From positions 1 to 15,464 of the forward strand of contig JAIDBM010000068.1 of the NCBI GenBank assembly GCA_029056365.1: DNA of 15,464 nt, given 5' to 3'. Source of the DNA: Muribaculaceae bacterium. Its GTDB lineage: Bacteria; Bacteroidota; Bacteroidia; Bacteroidales; Muribaculaceae. The position numbers and the translations under genes are program-made. Of this stretch, positions 1 through 6,987 are shown piece by piece; positions within the stretch are counted from its first letter, which is position 1; each line of letters begins with the position of its first letter. The notes under the pieces were generated by a model. The model did not search any database. It was not told where the DNA came from and saw only the letters and a list, made by a program, of their open reading frames with translations.

Positions 1-812
1 ATCCGTGTCCGAAATTCAATAAGAAATGTTCGAAATACCTGCTTCAGGTTGCGGTGGTGTGTCTTGGATTCAATATGAATCTGCATGAATCTCTGAAGTC
101 CGGCTCCGAAGGCATGATGTTTACGGTTGTAAGTGTTGTCGGAGTGATGTGTCTCGGAGTAATGGGCGGATATTGGCTGCGCATCAACCGCAAGACAAGC
201 TATCTGATTTCATCGGGTACCGCCATATGCGGAGGTTCGGCAATCGCGGCGGTTGGTCCGGTGCTCAAAGCCAGCGAAAACGAGATGGCGGTATCGCTCG
301 GCGTTATATTCATTCTCAATGCCATAGCGCTCTTTGTGTTTCCGCCGATCGGACATATGCTCGGGATGAGCCAGGAGCAATTCGGAACCTGGGCTGCCAT
401 TGCCATCCATGACACATCATCGGTAGTGGGAGCCGGCGAAAGTTTCGGCGAACAGGCACTGCAGATAGCAACTCTTATTAAACTTACCCGCGCACTGTGG
501 ATCATACCTCTGGCGCTTGCCACAATGTTCATATTCCGGGAAAAGAGCGGCAGTGTGTCAGTTCCATGGTTTATATTCATATTTATCCTGGCCATGCTTG
601 CCAACAGTTACATCAATCTGCCCGGATGGTTTACCGGCAATATGGTGTGGATTGCCCGCAGAGGAATGGTGGTGACACTGTTCATGATTGGCGCGTCACT
701 GTCGGTTTCAACAGTCCGGCAGGTCGGAGTCAAGCCGCTTCTGCTTGCAGTAATGCTCTGGGTCGCTATTGCGGCGGGCAGTCTGCTTGTGGTCGAGACA
801 ACCATTCCATAA
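1..812 (+). CDS. YeiH family putative sulfate exporter, 5'-truncated by window edge (subtype with IHDTSS motif)
   Basis: This is the C-terminal part of an inner-membrane protein of the YeiH/UPF0324 (Cons_hypoth698) family, annotated as putative sulfate exporters. The transported substrate is not firmly established. The reading frame is open from base 3, so the true start lies outside the window; the GTG at 54 is only an internal codon. What remains is almost wholly hydrophobic, with about seven likely membrane segments. Family landmarks are the GTAICGGSAIAAVGP stretch near base 215-260, the IHDTSSVVGAG motif near base 400-435 and VPWFIF before the last segments. The ICGGSAIAA/HDTSS motifs place it in a different subgroup from the second YeiH protein in this window, which has STLHEVAHAVGAG. 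It ends 10 bases before comEC, so the two may be co-transcribed. The family call is sure; the function is not. Confidence 0.88.
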   Translation, partial: PCPKFNKKCSKYLLQVAVVCLGFNMNLHESLKSGSEGMMFTVVSVVGVMCLGVMGGYWLRINRKTSYLISSGTAICGGSAIAAVGPVLKASENEMAVSLGVIFILNAIALFVFPPIGHMLGMSQEQFGTWAAIAIHDTSSVVGAGESFGEQALQIATLIKLTRALWIIPLALATMFIFREKSGSVSVPWFIFIFILAMLANSYINLPGWFTGNMVWIARRGMVVTLFMIGASLSVSTVRQVGVKPLLLAVMLWVAIAAGSLLVVETTIP

Positions 813-822
813 CATATTTCGT

Positions 823-2844
823 ATGTATGCTCCATACAGTAGAATTCCTGCCGTACCCGTTGCAATGGGGTTTATGGCAGGAATTCTGCTTTTTGGCATA
901 GGTCTGCCGTGGTATGCGGCGGCATGTGTGGCGGTGTTGTCGCTATGTATGCTGTATTTCCGCAATCGCTTCTATACATTCGGCCTGATGGCACTGGGTA
1001 TTGGCTGGATGGCCGCCTGTGTGCATACACCCGAACCTTTGCCCGGTGCCATGCATGGGGCAAAGGTCGAAGTCGGTGCCCGTGTGGTTGACATGGAACG
1101 AAGCTCCGACAACTGGAGCATGATCGTTGAAGCCGATTCAATCGGGGCGATGAGACTCGGAACTCCGCTGCGCATCCGGGTGACTCTGTTGTCGGACAAT
1201 ACGGAGGCAGGCATAGGCTCAAGAGTAAGAGTACAAGGGCGATTGCAGGATATAAGGCGGCTTGGCGACTCGCCATATGAACCGGATTACGGCCGATATG
1301 CCTGTGTAGACAGAATCGTGGCTGCAATGTCGGCTGATGCCGAGTCGTTCTGTGTGCTTTCCAAAGGCAGCGGTTTCAGGGAACTTATGAGGCATTGGCG
1401 GGAGGAAATGGAGGATATTATATATCTCTCCGGAGCAGCTCCCGAAACTGCCGCGTTTCTGGTGGCTACGATATGCGGCGATGACAACAGTCTTTCTTCT
1501 GAATCAAAATCCATGTTCCGTACATTGGGTCTTGCGCATCTTCTGGCCCTCAGCGGATTTCATGTTGCTCTGTTGGCCTGGATAGTTTCATTGGCATTCA
1601 TGCCGCTTCGGTTGTCGAGAAAACTCTCGCGTTACAGACACTTGCCCGTGATGGCGGCTGTGTGGATATATGTATTCGTGACAGGAATGTCGCCGTCGGC
1701 AATGAGGGCGGCCTGTCTTGTCACAGTAGTGCTTCTTGGCAGAATCATGCAGCGTCAGTCGGTAAGTTACAACGCTCTTGCCGCCACAGCACTTGCAATG
1801 CTTGCAATAAATCCGCTGATGCTTTATTCTCCCGGCTTTCAGCTTTCATTCGCTGCCGTGCTTGGACTGCTTGCGTTTTCGGAGCCGTTGAATCCGTTTC
1901 CCCGCTCCAGGCGTATTCCGCACTGGCTGGCATCGCTGTTCACTGTGCCGCTGGCCGCAATCCTTGGTACGGTAGCGTTTTCGGCCGCATATTTCCACAG
2001 TTTCCCATTGCTGTTTCTTCCGGCCAACATAATAATGACATTGATGGCCACCATTATAATAGGGGGTGGGGTGATAATGACATTTGTCGGCATGTGCGGC
2101 ATAAAGTTGGGATTTATGGCTGTTGTACTTGACTATCTGTATGGAATGGCCGATTCATTCTGCAGGCTTCTGATGCGTATTCCTGTAAAAGAAATCACCG
2201 GGATATATCCCGACTGGCCTGTGTCGCTGATGCTCGTTCTTGCCACGGTGTCGTTTGCAGTGGCGGTGAGACGACACAGACTTCGGGCCGGAATAATGGC
2301 TGTGTTATTTGTGGTGTCCGGGGCCGGATGTGCATTCGTCTGGTCGGCCGAAACGACCCGTGGCGAATTGTTCATCCCATGCCAATCGGCCGACACCAGA
2401 ATTGTGATGCGTCATGGGGAGCATGCGGCTTTATATACCGAGGTGCCGATGCCAGCCGGACGGGCGACTCTTGAAATATGTAGGAAAAAGTATTCCGCAT
2501 GGCTGCATTCACACGGATGCCACAACGGCCTTGAACACATCGATTCCATTCCAGACTTGTCGGGCCTGCATAAAAACGGCAGATTGCTGACAGCGGGGCC
2601 CAATACAATATATATGCTCAATCACAACAGCGAAATCTGCTCGCTGAAAGTCGATTATGTTGTAATAGGCAAAGGCCCCCGGATAGATATTGACTCCGTG
2701 GCTGCAGGAATGCGACCGCAGTGTATTGTTATCGGCCCGTCTGTTCGCAGTAAAATACGAAAAGATTACATTCAACGCTGCAGGGAGTGTGGAATTGCAG
2801 TCCACGATACCACCGACAGCATATTCAGTCTGACATGGAGATAA
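823..2844 (+). CDS. comEC: ComEC/Rec2 family DNA-uptake channel protein
   Basis: Predicted inner-membrane channel protein that moves transforming single-stranded DNA into the cytoplasm. The 673-residue protein starts with two or three hydrophobic segments, followed by a soluble DUF4131/OB-like region (about 75-190). The polytopic Competence domain (PF03772) then runs from about 215 to 510, carrying the family hallmark HLLALSGFHV at 239-248. The C-terminal 140 residues sit where many ComEC proteins have a metallo-beta-lactamase-like domain. I see no HxHxDH zinc motif there; the start FIPCQSADTRIVMRHGEHAALYT-like segment only resembles its first strands, so the domain looks degenerate. Start: ATG at 823, 10 bases after the upstream stop. 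A longer frame opens at a TTG at 769 but overlaps the yeiH gene by 44 bases. No Shine-Dalgarno is visible. Whether this host is naturally transformable is unknown. Confidence 0.9.
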   Translation: MYAPYSRIPAVPVAMGFMAGILLFGIGLPWYAAACVAVLSLCMLYFRNRFYTFGLMALGIGWMAACVHTPEPLPGAMHGAKVEVGARVVDMERSSDNWSMIVEADSIGAMRLGTPLRIRVTLLSDNTEAGIGSRVRVQGRLQDIRRLGDSPYEPDYGRYACVDRIVAAMSADAESFCVLSKGSGFRELMRHWREEMEDIIYLSGAAPETAAFLVATICGDDNSLSSESKSMFRTLGLAHLLALSGFHVALLAWIVSLAFMPLRLSRKLSRYRHLPVMAAVWIYVFVTGMSPSAMRAACLVTVVLLGRIMQRQSVSYNALAATALAMLAINPLMLYSPGFQLSFAAVLGLLAFSEPLNPFPRSRRIPHWLASLFTVPLAAILGTVAFSAAYFHSFPLLFLPANIIMTLMATIIIGGGVIMTFVGMCGIKLGFMAVVLDYLYGMADSFCRLLMRIPVKEITGIYPDWPVSLMLVLATVSFAVAVRRHRLRAGIMAVLFVVSGAGCAFVWSAETTRGELFIPCQSADTRIVMRHGEHAALYTEVPMPAGRATLEICRKKYSAWLHSHGCHNGLEHIDSIPDLSGLHKNGRLLTAGPNTIYMLNHNSEICSLKVDYVVIGKGPRIDIDSVAAGMRPQCIVIGPSVRSKIRKDYIQRCRECGIAVHDTTDSIFSLTWR

Positions 2845-2860
2845 CTGACGGTCATACATC

Positions 2861-2918
2861 TTTCTGTGAACGTTATCGGACTGCAATTGTTTCTGTGAAC
2901 GTTATTGGACTGCAATTG
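2861..2918. repeat. Two tandem 29-base direct repeats upstream of grpE
   Basis: Units lie at 2861-2889 and 2890-2918 with no spacer. They match at 28 of 29 positions (C against T in the ATCGG/ATTGG portion). Each unit begins TTTCTGTGAACGTTAT and ends GGACTGCAATTG, and contains the palindromes AACGTT and CAATTG. The array ends about 36 bases upstream of the -24 element of the candidate sigma-54 promoter, where activator-binding sites can lie. It could equally be a chance tandem duplication in a non-coding gap. Confidence 0.9.
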
Positions 2919-2954
2919 TTATGATTATAAAAGTTTGTCCGGACTTGGATAGTT

Positions 2955-2970
2955 TGGCAAAGTTTTTGCT
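2955..2970 (+). promoter_or_regulatory. Candidate sigma-54 (RpoN) -24/-12 promoter for grpE-dnaJ
   Basis: The sequence TGGCAA-AGTTT-TTGCT fits the sigma-54 consensus TGGCAC-N5-TTGCW. The invariant GG (2956-2957) and GC (2968-2969) are exactly 10 bases apart. Transcription would begin near 2980, giving a leader of about 35 bases before the grpE ATG. No good TAnnTTTG housekeeping element is visible in this gap; the nearest look-alike, ATAGTTTG at 2949-2956, overlaps the -24 box. The match is direct; its use as a promoter is inferred. Confidence 0.6.
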
Positions 2971-3014
2971 TTTAATCCGATTTGAATTAACTTGGAATAA
3001 ACATCAGATAAGAT

Positions 3015-3599
3015 ATGAAAAATAACAAGCATAACGAAAAGCCTCAGGATGAAACTCCGGTAGTTGACGATATTCTTGATACAGATAACGAGCAGACAGA
3101 ACTTTCCGATGAACTTAACAAAGAAATGAACGAAATGGAAGTTCTGCGTCAGCAGCTTGAGGACGCCCAGGCGGCAGTTGAAAAAGAAAAGAAGGAATAC
3201 ATGTTCCTTATGGCTGATTTCGACAACTTCCGCAAGCGGGTGCGCCGTGAGAAAGAAGATTTGCTGAAGAACGGCAACGAGAAAGTCCTTGCCGGACTGT
3301 TGCCTATTGTCGATGACTTCGAACGCGGACTGGAAGCGACAAAAGACAGCGAGGACCCCGGATCCATCCGAGAGGGCATGGAGCTGATATACAACAAACT
3401 GGTGAAATATCTCGAGCAGAACGGAGTCAAGGCCATGGAGTCGACCGGCAGTGAGTTTGACGCCGATTTTCACGAGGCCATTGCCACGATACCAGCCCCC
3501 GGCGAGGAACTCAAGGGAAAGGTTGTGGATACGGTTCAGAAAGGATACACTATCAACGACAAGGTTCTGCGCCATGCAAAAGTGGCCGTAGGCGAATAA
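3015..3599 (+). CDS. grpE: GrpE, nucleotide exchange factor of DnaK
   Basis: Cytoplasmic co-chaperone that releases ADP from DnaK and thereby resets the Hsp70 cycle; it acts as a dimer. At 194 residues the length is normal. A charged, low-complexity N-terminus (1-38) is followed by a long heptad-rich helix (about 39-105, including MADFDNFRKRVRREKEDLLK), which forms the dimer coiled coil. The compact C-terminal beta domain carries the family signature around GSEFDADFHEAIATIPAP and ends KVLRHAKVAVGE. The ATG at 3015 is preceded by ATAAGAT, which is A-rich but not a strong ribosome site. dnaJ begins 15 bases after the stop, so the two genes form an operon. dnaK is not in the window. The upstream sigma-54-type promoter suggests stress control other than the CIRCE/HrcA or sigma-32 schemes, as I see no CIRCE-like repeat. 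Confidence 0.97.
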   Translation: MKNNKHNEKPQDETPVVDDILDTDNEQTELSDELNKEMNEMEVLRQQLEDAQAAVEKEKKEYMFLMADFDNFRKRVRREKEDLLKNGNEKVLAGLLPIVDDFERGLEATKDSEDPGSIREGMELIYNKLVKYLEQNGVKAMESTGSEFDADFHEAIATIPAPGEELKGKVVDTVQKGYTINDKVLRHAKVAVGE

Positions 3600-3614
3600 T
3601 AATACACGGCTAAT

Positions 3615-4796
3615 ATGAGCGAAAAACGAGACTATTACGAAGTGCTCGGTGTGGCAAAAAACGCCACAGCCGATGAAATCAAGAAAGCCTATCGCAAGAT
3701 GGCGATAAAATATCACCCGGACAAGAATCCGGGCGACAAGGAGGCCGAAGAGAAATTCAAGGAAGCGGCCGAAGCTTACGATGTGCTTTCCAATGATGAA
3801 AAACGAAAGCGCTATGACCAGTTCGGACATAACATGGGTCCGCAGGGATTCCCCGGTGGCGGAGGCGGCTTCGGCGGTTTCGGCGGCGGAGGTATGTCGA
3901 TGGACGATATATTCTCGATGTTCGGCGATATTTTCGGCGGACATATGGATATGGGCGGCGGCTTTGGAGGCGCCACCGGCGGTCGGTCACGTGCACGCCA
4001 GCGCCAACGCCGTGGCACAGACTTGCGCATACGTGTGAAAATGACGCTTGAAGACATTGCAAACGGCGTTGACAAGACTCTCAAGATTCCTACATATGTG
4101 AAATGCGAGCACTGCAACGGCACCGGAGCCAAAGACGGAGTGGCCTTTGCCACCTGTAACACCTGTCATGGCACCGGTTCGATTACCCAGGTGCAGAATT
4201 CGATATTCGGAGCCATGCAGTCGCAGGTAATATGCCCGGAATGTGAAGGGTCGGGCAAGACGATAACCGAGCGTTGCCAGTATTGTGGCGGAGAAGGCGT
4301 TGAGCGCAAGGACCAGCAGATTTCGTTCCATATACCGGCCGGCGTGTCGGACGGCATGACTCTTACAGTACGCGGCAAGGGAAATGCGCCGCGCCGTGGA
4401 GGTGTGAACGGCGACCTGCTCGTAGTGATAGAAGAAGTGAAACATACTGAGCTTATCAGAGACGGCGACGATGTAATCTACAATCTGATGCTTGACCTGC
4501 CGACAGCAATACTCGGCGGCAGTGTCGAGGTGCCTACAATAAGCGGACGTGCAAGATTGAAAATCGCTGCAGGAACACAGCCTGGAAAGGTGCTCCGCCT
4601 GCGTGGAAAGGGTTTGCCTTCACAAGAACGCAGCGGCAACGGCGACGAGTTGATAAACGTTATGGTTTATATTCCTGAAAAACTGAGCGACAGCGAGCGC
4701 CAGGCTGTTGAGTCGCTGAAAGATTCGCCCAATATCACTCCGACAGAGGCCGAGAAACAGCGCATATTCTCAAAACTCAAACATATATTTGAGTAG
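3615..4796 (+). CDS. dnaJ: DnaJ, Hsp40 co-chaperone
   Basis: Class I J-protein that delivers unfolded substrates to DnaK and stimulates its ATPase in the cytoplasm. The 393-residue protein has all expected parts. The J domain (1-70) has the catalytic HPD at 34-36. A Gly/Phe- and Met-rich linker (about 76-130) contains runs such as GGGGGFGGFGGGG. The zinc domain has four CxxCxGxG repeats starting at Cys164, Cys181, Cys207 and Cys221 (CEHCNGTG, CNTCHGTG, CPECEGSG, CQYCGGEG). Two beta-sandwich client-binding domains and a C-terminal dimerisation tail follow. All eight zinc cysteines are present. It is the second gene of the grpE-dnaJ operon and is followed at once by a strong terminator. Confidence 0.98.
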   Translation: MSEKRDYYEVLGVAKNATADEIKKAYRKMAIKYHPDKNPGDKEAEEKFKEAAEAYDVLSNDEKRKRYDQFGHNMGPQGFPGGGGGFGGFGGGGMSMDDIFSMFGDIFGGHMDMGGGFGGATGGRSRARQRQRRGTDLRIRVKMTLEDIANGVDKTLKIPTYVKCEHCNGTGAKDGVAFATCNTCHGTGSITQVQNSIFGAMQSQVICPECEGSGKTITERCQYCGGEGVERKDQQISFHIPAGVSDGMTLTVRGKGNAPRRGGVNGDLLVVIEEVKHTELIRDGDDVIYNLMLDLPTAILGGSVEVPTISGRARLKIAAGTQPGKVLRLRGKGLPSQERSGNGDELINVMVYIPEKLSDSERQAVESLKDSPNITPTEAEKQRIFSKLKHIFE

Positions 4797-4804
4797 ACCT
4801 TAAT

Positions 4805-4856
4805 AAAAAAAACGGCTCCTGAAAGTCATCGAAACTTTCAGGAGCCGTTTTTTTTT
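4805..4856. terminator. Bidirectional intrinsic terminator between dnaJ and yeiH
   Basis: A perfect 16-bp stem, AACGGCTCCTGAAAGT (4811-4826) with ACTTTCAGGAGCCGTT (4834-4849), encloses the 7-base loop CATCGAA. A run of A precedes it (4805-4812) and a run of T follows it (4848-4856), so both strands carry a stem plus U-tract. It lies 8 bases after the dnaJ stop and 12 bases after the minus-strand yeiH stop, and would terminate both convergent genes. Confidence 0.95.
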
Positions 4857-4868
4857 ACAATTTCCATC

Positions 4869-5936
4869 TCACATCATTACCGGAGCGAGATACCGGGCGA
4901 GAAGGTATCCGCCTGAAATCAGCCAGACAAACAATATCGCTGCAAGAATGAAGGGCTTTGCGCCTGCTTTCTTGAATTTATCGAAGCTTGTCTCGGCTCC
5001 GAGTGCAACCATGGCCATGGTGAGCATGAACGTGTCGATATAGTTTATCAGACTGTTGCCCCAGGACGGTATTCCCATAGGAGTATCAAGTGTGTTGAGA
5101 TATACCGAGAGTGAGTTTATGCCTATGACGATGAGAAAACCAAAGGCAAACCATGGTATGGTCACCTTGCCTTTTTCTCCGCTGTGTACCGCCGAGGCTT
5201 TACGGGCACGTCGGGCTACCCAGACACCAAGTATAAGCAGCACCGGCACAAGCATCATCACACGAATCATCTTAACTATCACCGTTGTGGAGGCAATCTG
5301 TTCGCCGAGTGCGTTGCCAGCCCCTACGGCATGAGCCACTTCGTGAAGGGTAGAGCCGCTGAATATGCCCATTTCGGTGGGTGACAGCTGCAGAACACCG
5401 GCACGATAGGCTATTGGATAGAGAAACATAGCCACAGTTCCAAAAATAACCACAGTAGCCACGGCTACAGCTGTCTTGTACGGTTTTGTACGCATGGTGG
5501 CTTCGGCTCCAAGCACTGCCGCCGCACCGCATATGCCGCTTCCTATAGATGTGAGCATGGCAATGTCGCGGTCCATTTTCATAAGCCGCCCTATGTAGTA
5601 TCCGCCTATGACTGTTACGGTTACTATTATTGCATCGACGGTTATTCCGGCAATTCCTACAGCCGCGATGTCCTGGAATGTGAGGCGGAATCCATAAAGG
5701 ATTATGCCTATGCGCAGAAGTCGTTTGGAGCAGAACTGTATGCCCGGCACCCATGTGGCAGGCAGGTGCATACGCAGCAGATTCGCATATATCATACCAA
5801 GTACGATGCCGATAATCATAGGGCTGATGGACAAGGAAGTGAAAATTTCCGCACTCCCGATATAGAACGCCGCACAGGAGAACAGTGCTATCAGAAGCAC
5901 TCCGTGCAGCATGTGTCCGCGTGTCTGTGAAAACAT
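4869..5936 (-). CDS. YeiH family putative sulfate exporter (canonical LHEVAH subtype)
   Basis: Complete 355-residue polytopic inner-membrane protein of the YeiH/UPF0324 (Cons_hypoth698) family, with roughly ten hydrophobic segments. Annotated relatives are called putative sulfate exporters. Landmarks are IGIVLGMIYANLL near 42-54, the GSGICGAAAVLGAEA segment near 130, GSTLHEVAHAVGAGNALGEQ near 195-212, KMIRVMMLVPVLLIL near 220-236 and IPWFAFGF after a short basic cytoplasmic loop. These motifs resemble E. coli YeiH more than the truncated paralogue at the left edge. An ATG at 5936 gives a start with a short cytoplasmic tail; Met9 is an alternative. It is a single-gene unit, isolated from ispE by a terminator and facing the dnaJ terminator. 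Substrate and direction of transport are inferred from family annotation only. Confidence 0.92.
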   Translation of the reverse strand: MFSQTRGHMLHGVLLIALFSCAAFYIGSAEIFTSLSISPMIIGIVLGMIYANLLRMHLPATWVPGIQFCSKRLLRIGIILYGFRLTFQDIAAVGIAGITVDAIIVTVTVIGGYYIGRLMKMDRDIAMLTSIGSGICGAAAVLGAEATMRTKPYKTAVAVATVVIFGTVAMFLYPIAYRAGVLQLSPTEMGIFSGSTLHEVAHAVGAGNALGEQIASTTVIVKMIRVMMLVPVLLILGVWVARRARKASAVHSGEKGKVTIPWFAFGFLIVIGINSLSVYLNTLDTPMGIPSWGNSLINYIDTFMLTMAMVALGAETSFDKFKKAGAKPFILAAILFVWLISGGYLLARYLAPVMM

Positions 5937-5987
5937 AGTTGATTCAGATTGTTGAATTATTTTTACAAGTAAGTTATATCAGTTTAT

Positions 5988-6000
5988 TGCCGAATCGGCA
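5988..6000. promoter_or_regulatory. Palindrome TGCCGAATCGGCA upstream of yeiH, possible operator
   Basis: Perfect 6-base arms surround one central base, 52 bases upstream of the minus-strand yeiH start. The symmetry and position suit a dimeric regulator site in the leader or promoter. No regulator gene is adjacent, no second copy was seen, and palindromes of this length can arise by chance. Confidence 0.3.
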
Positions 6001-6108
6001 TATTGAGTTTGTTCGGTTGTATCCGCATGTGTTTTCATGTATAAACATATTCTTAACGGTGAATTTCGGTTTTTGTTTTATCCGGAGTGCTTACAAAGGT
6101 TAAGCGCT

Positions 6109-6140
6109 AAAAAAAAATGTGCGGTTCTGTGCCGCACATT
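6109..6140 (-). terminator. Intrinsic terminator after ispE
   Basis: Read on the minus strand, a 9-bp stem AATGTGCGG/CCGCACATT (6140-6132 with 6124-6116) with a 7-base loop runs into a T-tract of about nine bases (plus-strand A run 6109-6117). It starts 6 bases after the ispE stop and closes the dnaB-ispE transcription unit. Confidence 0.9.
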
Positions 6141-6146
6141 CTGTGG

Positions 6147-6974
6147 TCATATCGCCGAACAATAACAATCGCAGTCGGAAAGTTGCAGGCGAAGATTTTC
6201 AGCTTTATTATGATCGGAAAATATGCCGAACACGGCGGCGCCGCTGCCGCTCATGGCCGAATATACGGCCCCGGCCTCGTACATACGCTTTTTCACAGCG
6301 GCTATATCAGGTGCAATGGCGAAAACTCCGGGTTCAAATCCGTTTGTCAGTTCGTTGCGCCATTCATGTATGTCGCCGGAAAGAATCCGGCGTAGGTCCG
6401 GTGCCGGACCCGAGGGTATTACTCCCGCATATGCCGATGCAGTCGAAACCATACAGTGGCGTGGTTTGGCTATCAGCAGGGTGTAATCGTTCAAATCAAG
6501 GTCGAAAGGTTCCAGAGTTGTACCGGTTCCGGTTGCCAGCATCGGACGGCGGTAAATAAACAGGGGGCAGTCGGCTCCTATTCCGGCGGCGATGTCGGCA
6601 AGGCGTGCGGTGTCCAAACCCAGTTCCAGCAAATCGTTCAGCGCAATAAGGGCCGCCGCCGCATCAGCCGATCCGCCACCAAGACCTGCTCCGTCGGGCA
6701 CAATCTTTTTCAGATGTATGTCGACCGCCGGAAGAACACCAGTTTCATGCTCAAGAGCGCGGAACGCTTTCATTACAAGGTTTTTTTCCGGCGGACATCC
6801 GACATCACGTCCATATGTGAACAATCGTGTGCGCTTGCTCCCGCCCGGCACGACTTCAAGCACATCCGACCATCCTACAGGCAACATTACAGTGGCAATG
6901 TCGTGATACCCGTCGGCACGTCGGCGTTCTATATACAGGCCGAGATTAATCTTGCATTTAGGAAATACTACCAT
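6147..6974 (-). CDS. ispE: 4-diphosphocytidyl-2-C-methyl-D-erythritol kinase
   Basis: Cytoplasmic GHMP-family kinase of the MEP isoprenoid pathway; it phosphorylates CDP-methylerythritol at the 2-hydroxyl using ATP. The 275-residue length is normal. It opens with the substrate-site segment FPKCKINLGLYI, whose Lys8 matches the catalytic lysine of E. coli IspE. The ATP-binding glycine loop GAGLGGGSADAAAA lies at 95-108 and the catalytic Asp135 in GADCPLFI. The ATG at 6974 lies 13 bases after the dnaB stop and no separate promoter is visible, so it is probably co-transcribed with dnaB. It provides precursors for quinones and for undecaprenyl phosphate, the carrier used in cell-wall synthesis. 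Confidence 0.96.
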   Translation of the reverse strand: MVVFPKCKINLGLYIERRRADGYHDIATVMLPVGWSDVLEVVPGGSKRTRLFTYGRDVGCPPEKNLVMKAFRALEHETGVLPAVDIHLKKIVPDGAGLGGGSADAAAALIALNDLLELGLDTARLADIAAGIGADCPLFIYRRPMLATGTGTTLEPFDLDLNDYTLLIAKPRHCMVSTASAYAGVIPSGPAPDLRRILSGDIHEWRNELTNGFEPGVFAIAPDIAAVKKRMYEAGAVYSAMSGSGAAVFGIFSDHNKAENLRLQLSDCDCYCSAI

Positions 6975-6987
6975 GTCGGTTCAGATG

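Noticed and set aside
769..822. Longer N-terminus for ComEC from the TTG at 769
   Set aside because: It would overlap the yeiH coding sequence by 44 bases, uses a rare start and adds residues unlike a ComEC N-terminus; the ATG at 823 fits better.
2861..2918. CRISPR array
   Set aside because: The two repeat units abut with no spacer between them, and there are no cas genes.
2949..2956. Housekeeping -7 box ATAGTTTG upstream of grpE
   Set aside because: It departs from TAnnTTTG at the essential TA, and it overlaps the much better GG-N10-GC element.
2925..3944. Long minus-strand open frame of 339 codons opposite grpE and the dnaJ start
   Set aside because: It lies antisense to two clear chaperone genes. 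Its composition is that of a reversed codon pattern (Phe-, Leu- and His-rich), and it shows no recognisable domain.
3840..3990. Simple GGC-rich repeat as a possible regulatory or structural element
   Set aside because: It encodes the normal Gly/Phe linker of DnaJ.
6086..6105. Housekeeping promoter for the minus-strand yeiH at TTAACCTTTG
   Set aside because: The spacing between TA and TTTG is three bases instead of two and no -33 box is visible, so it is too weak to list as a feature.
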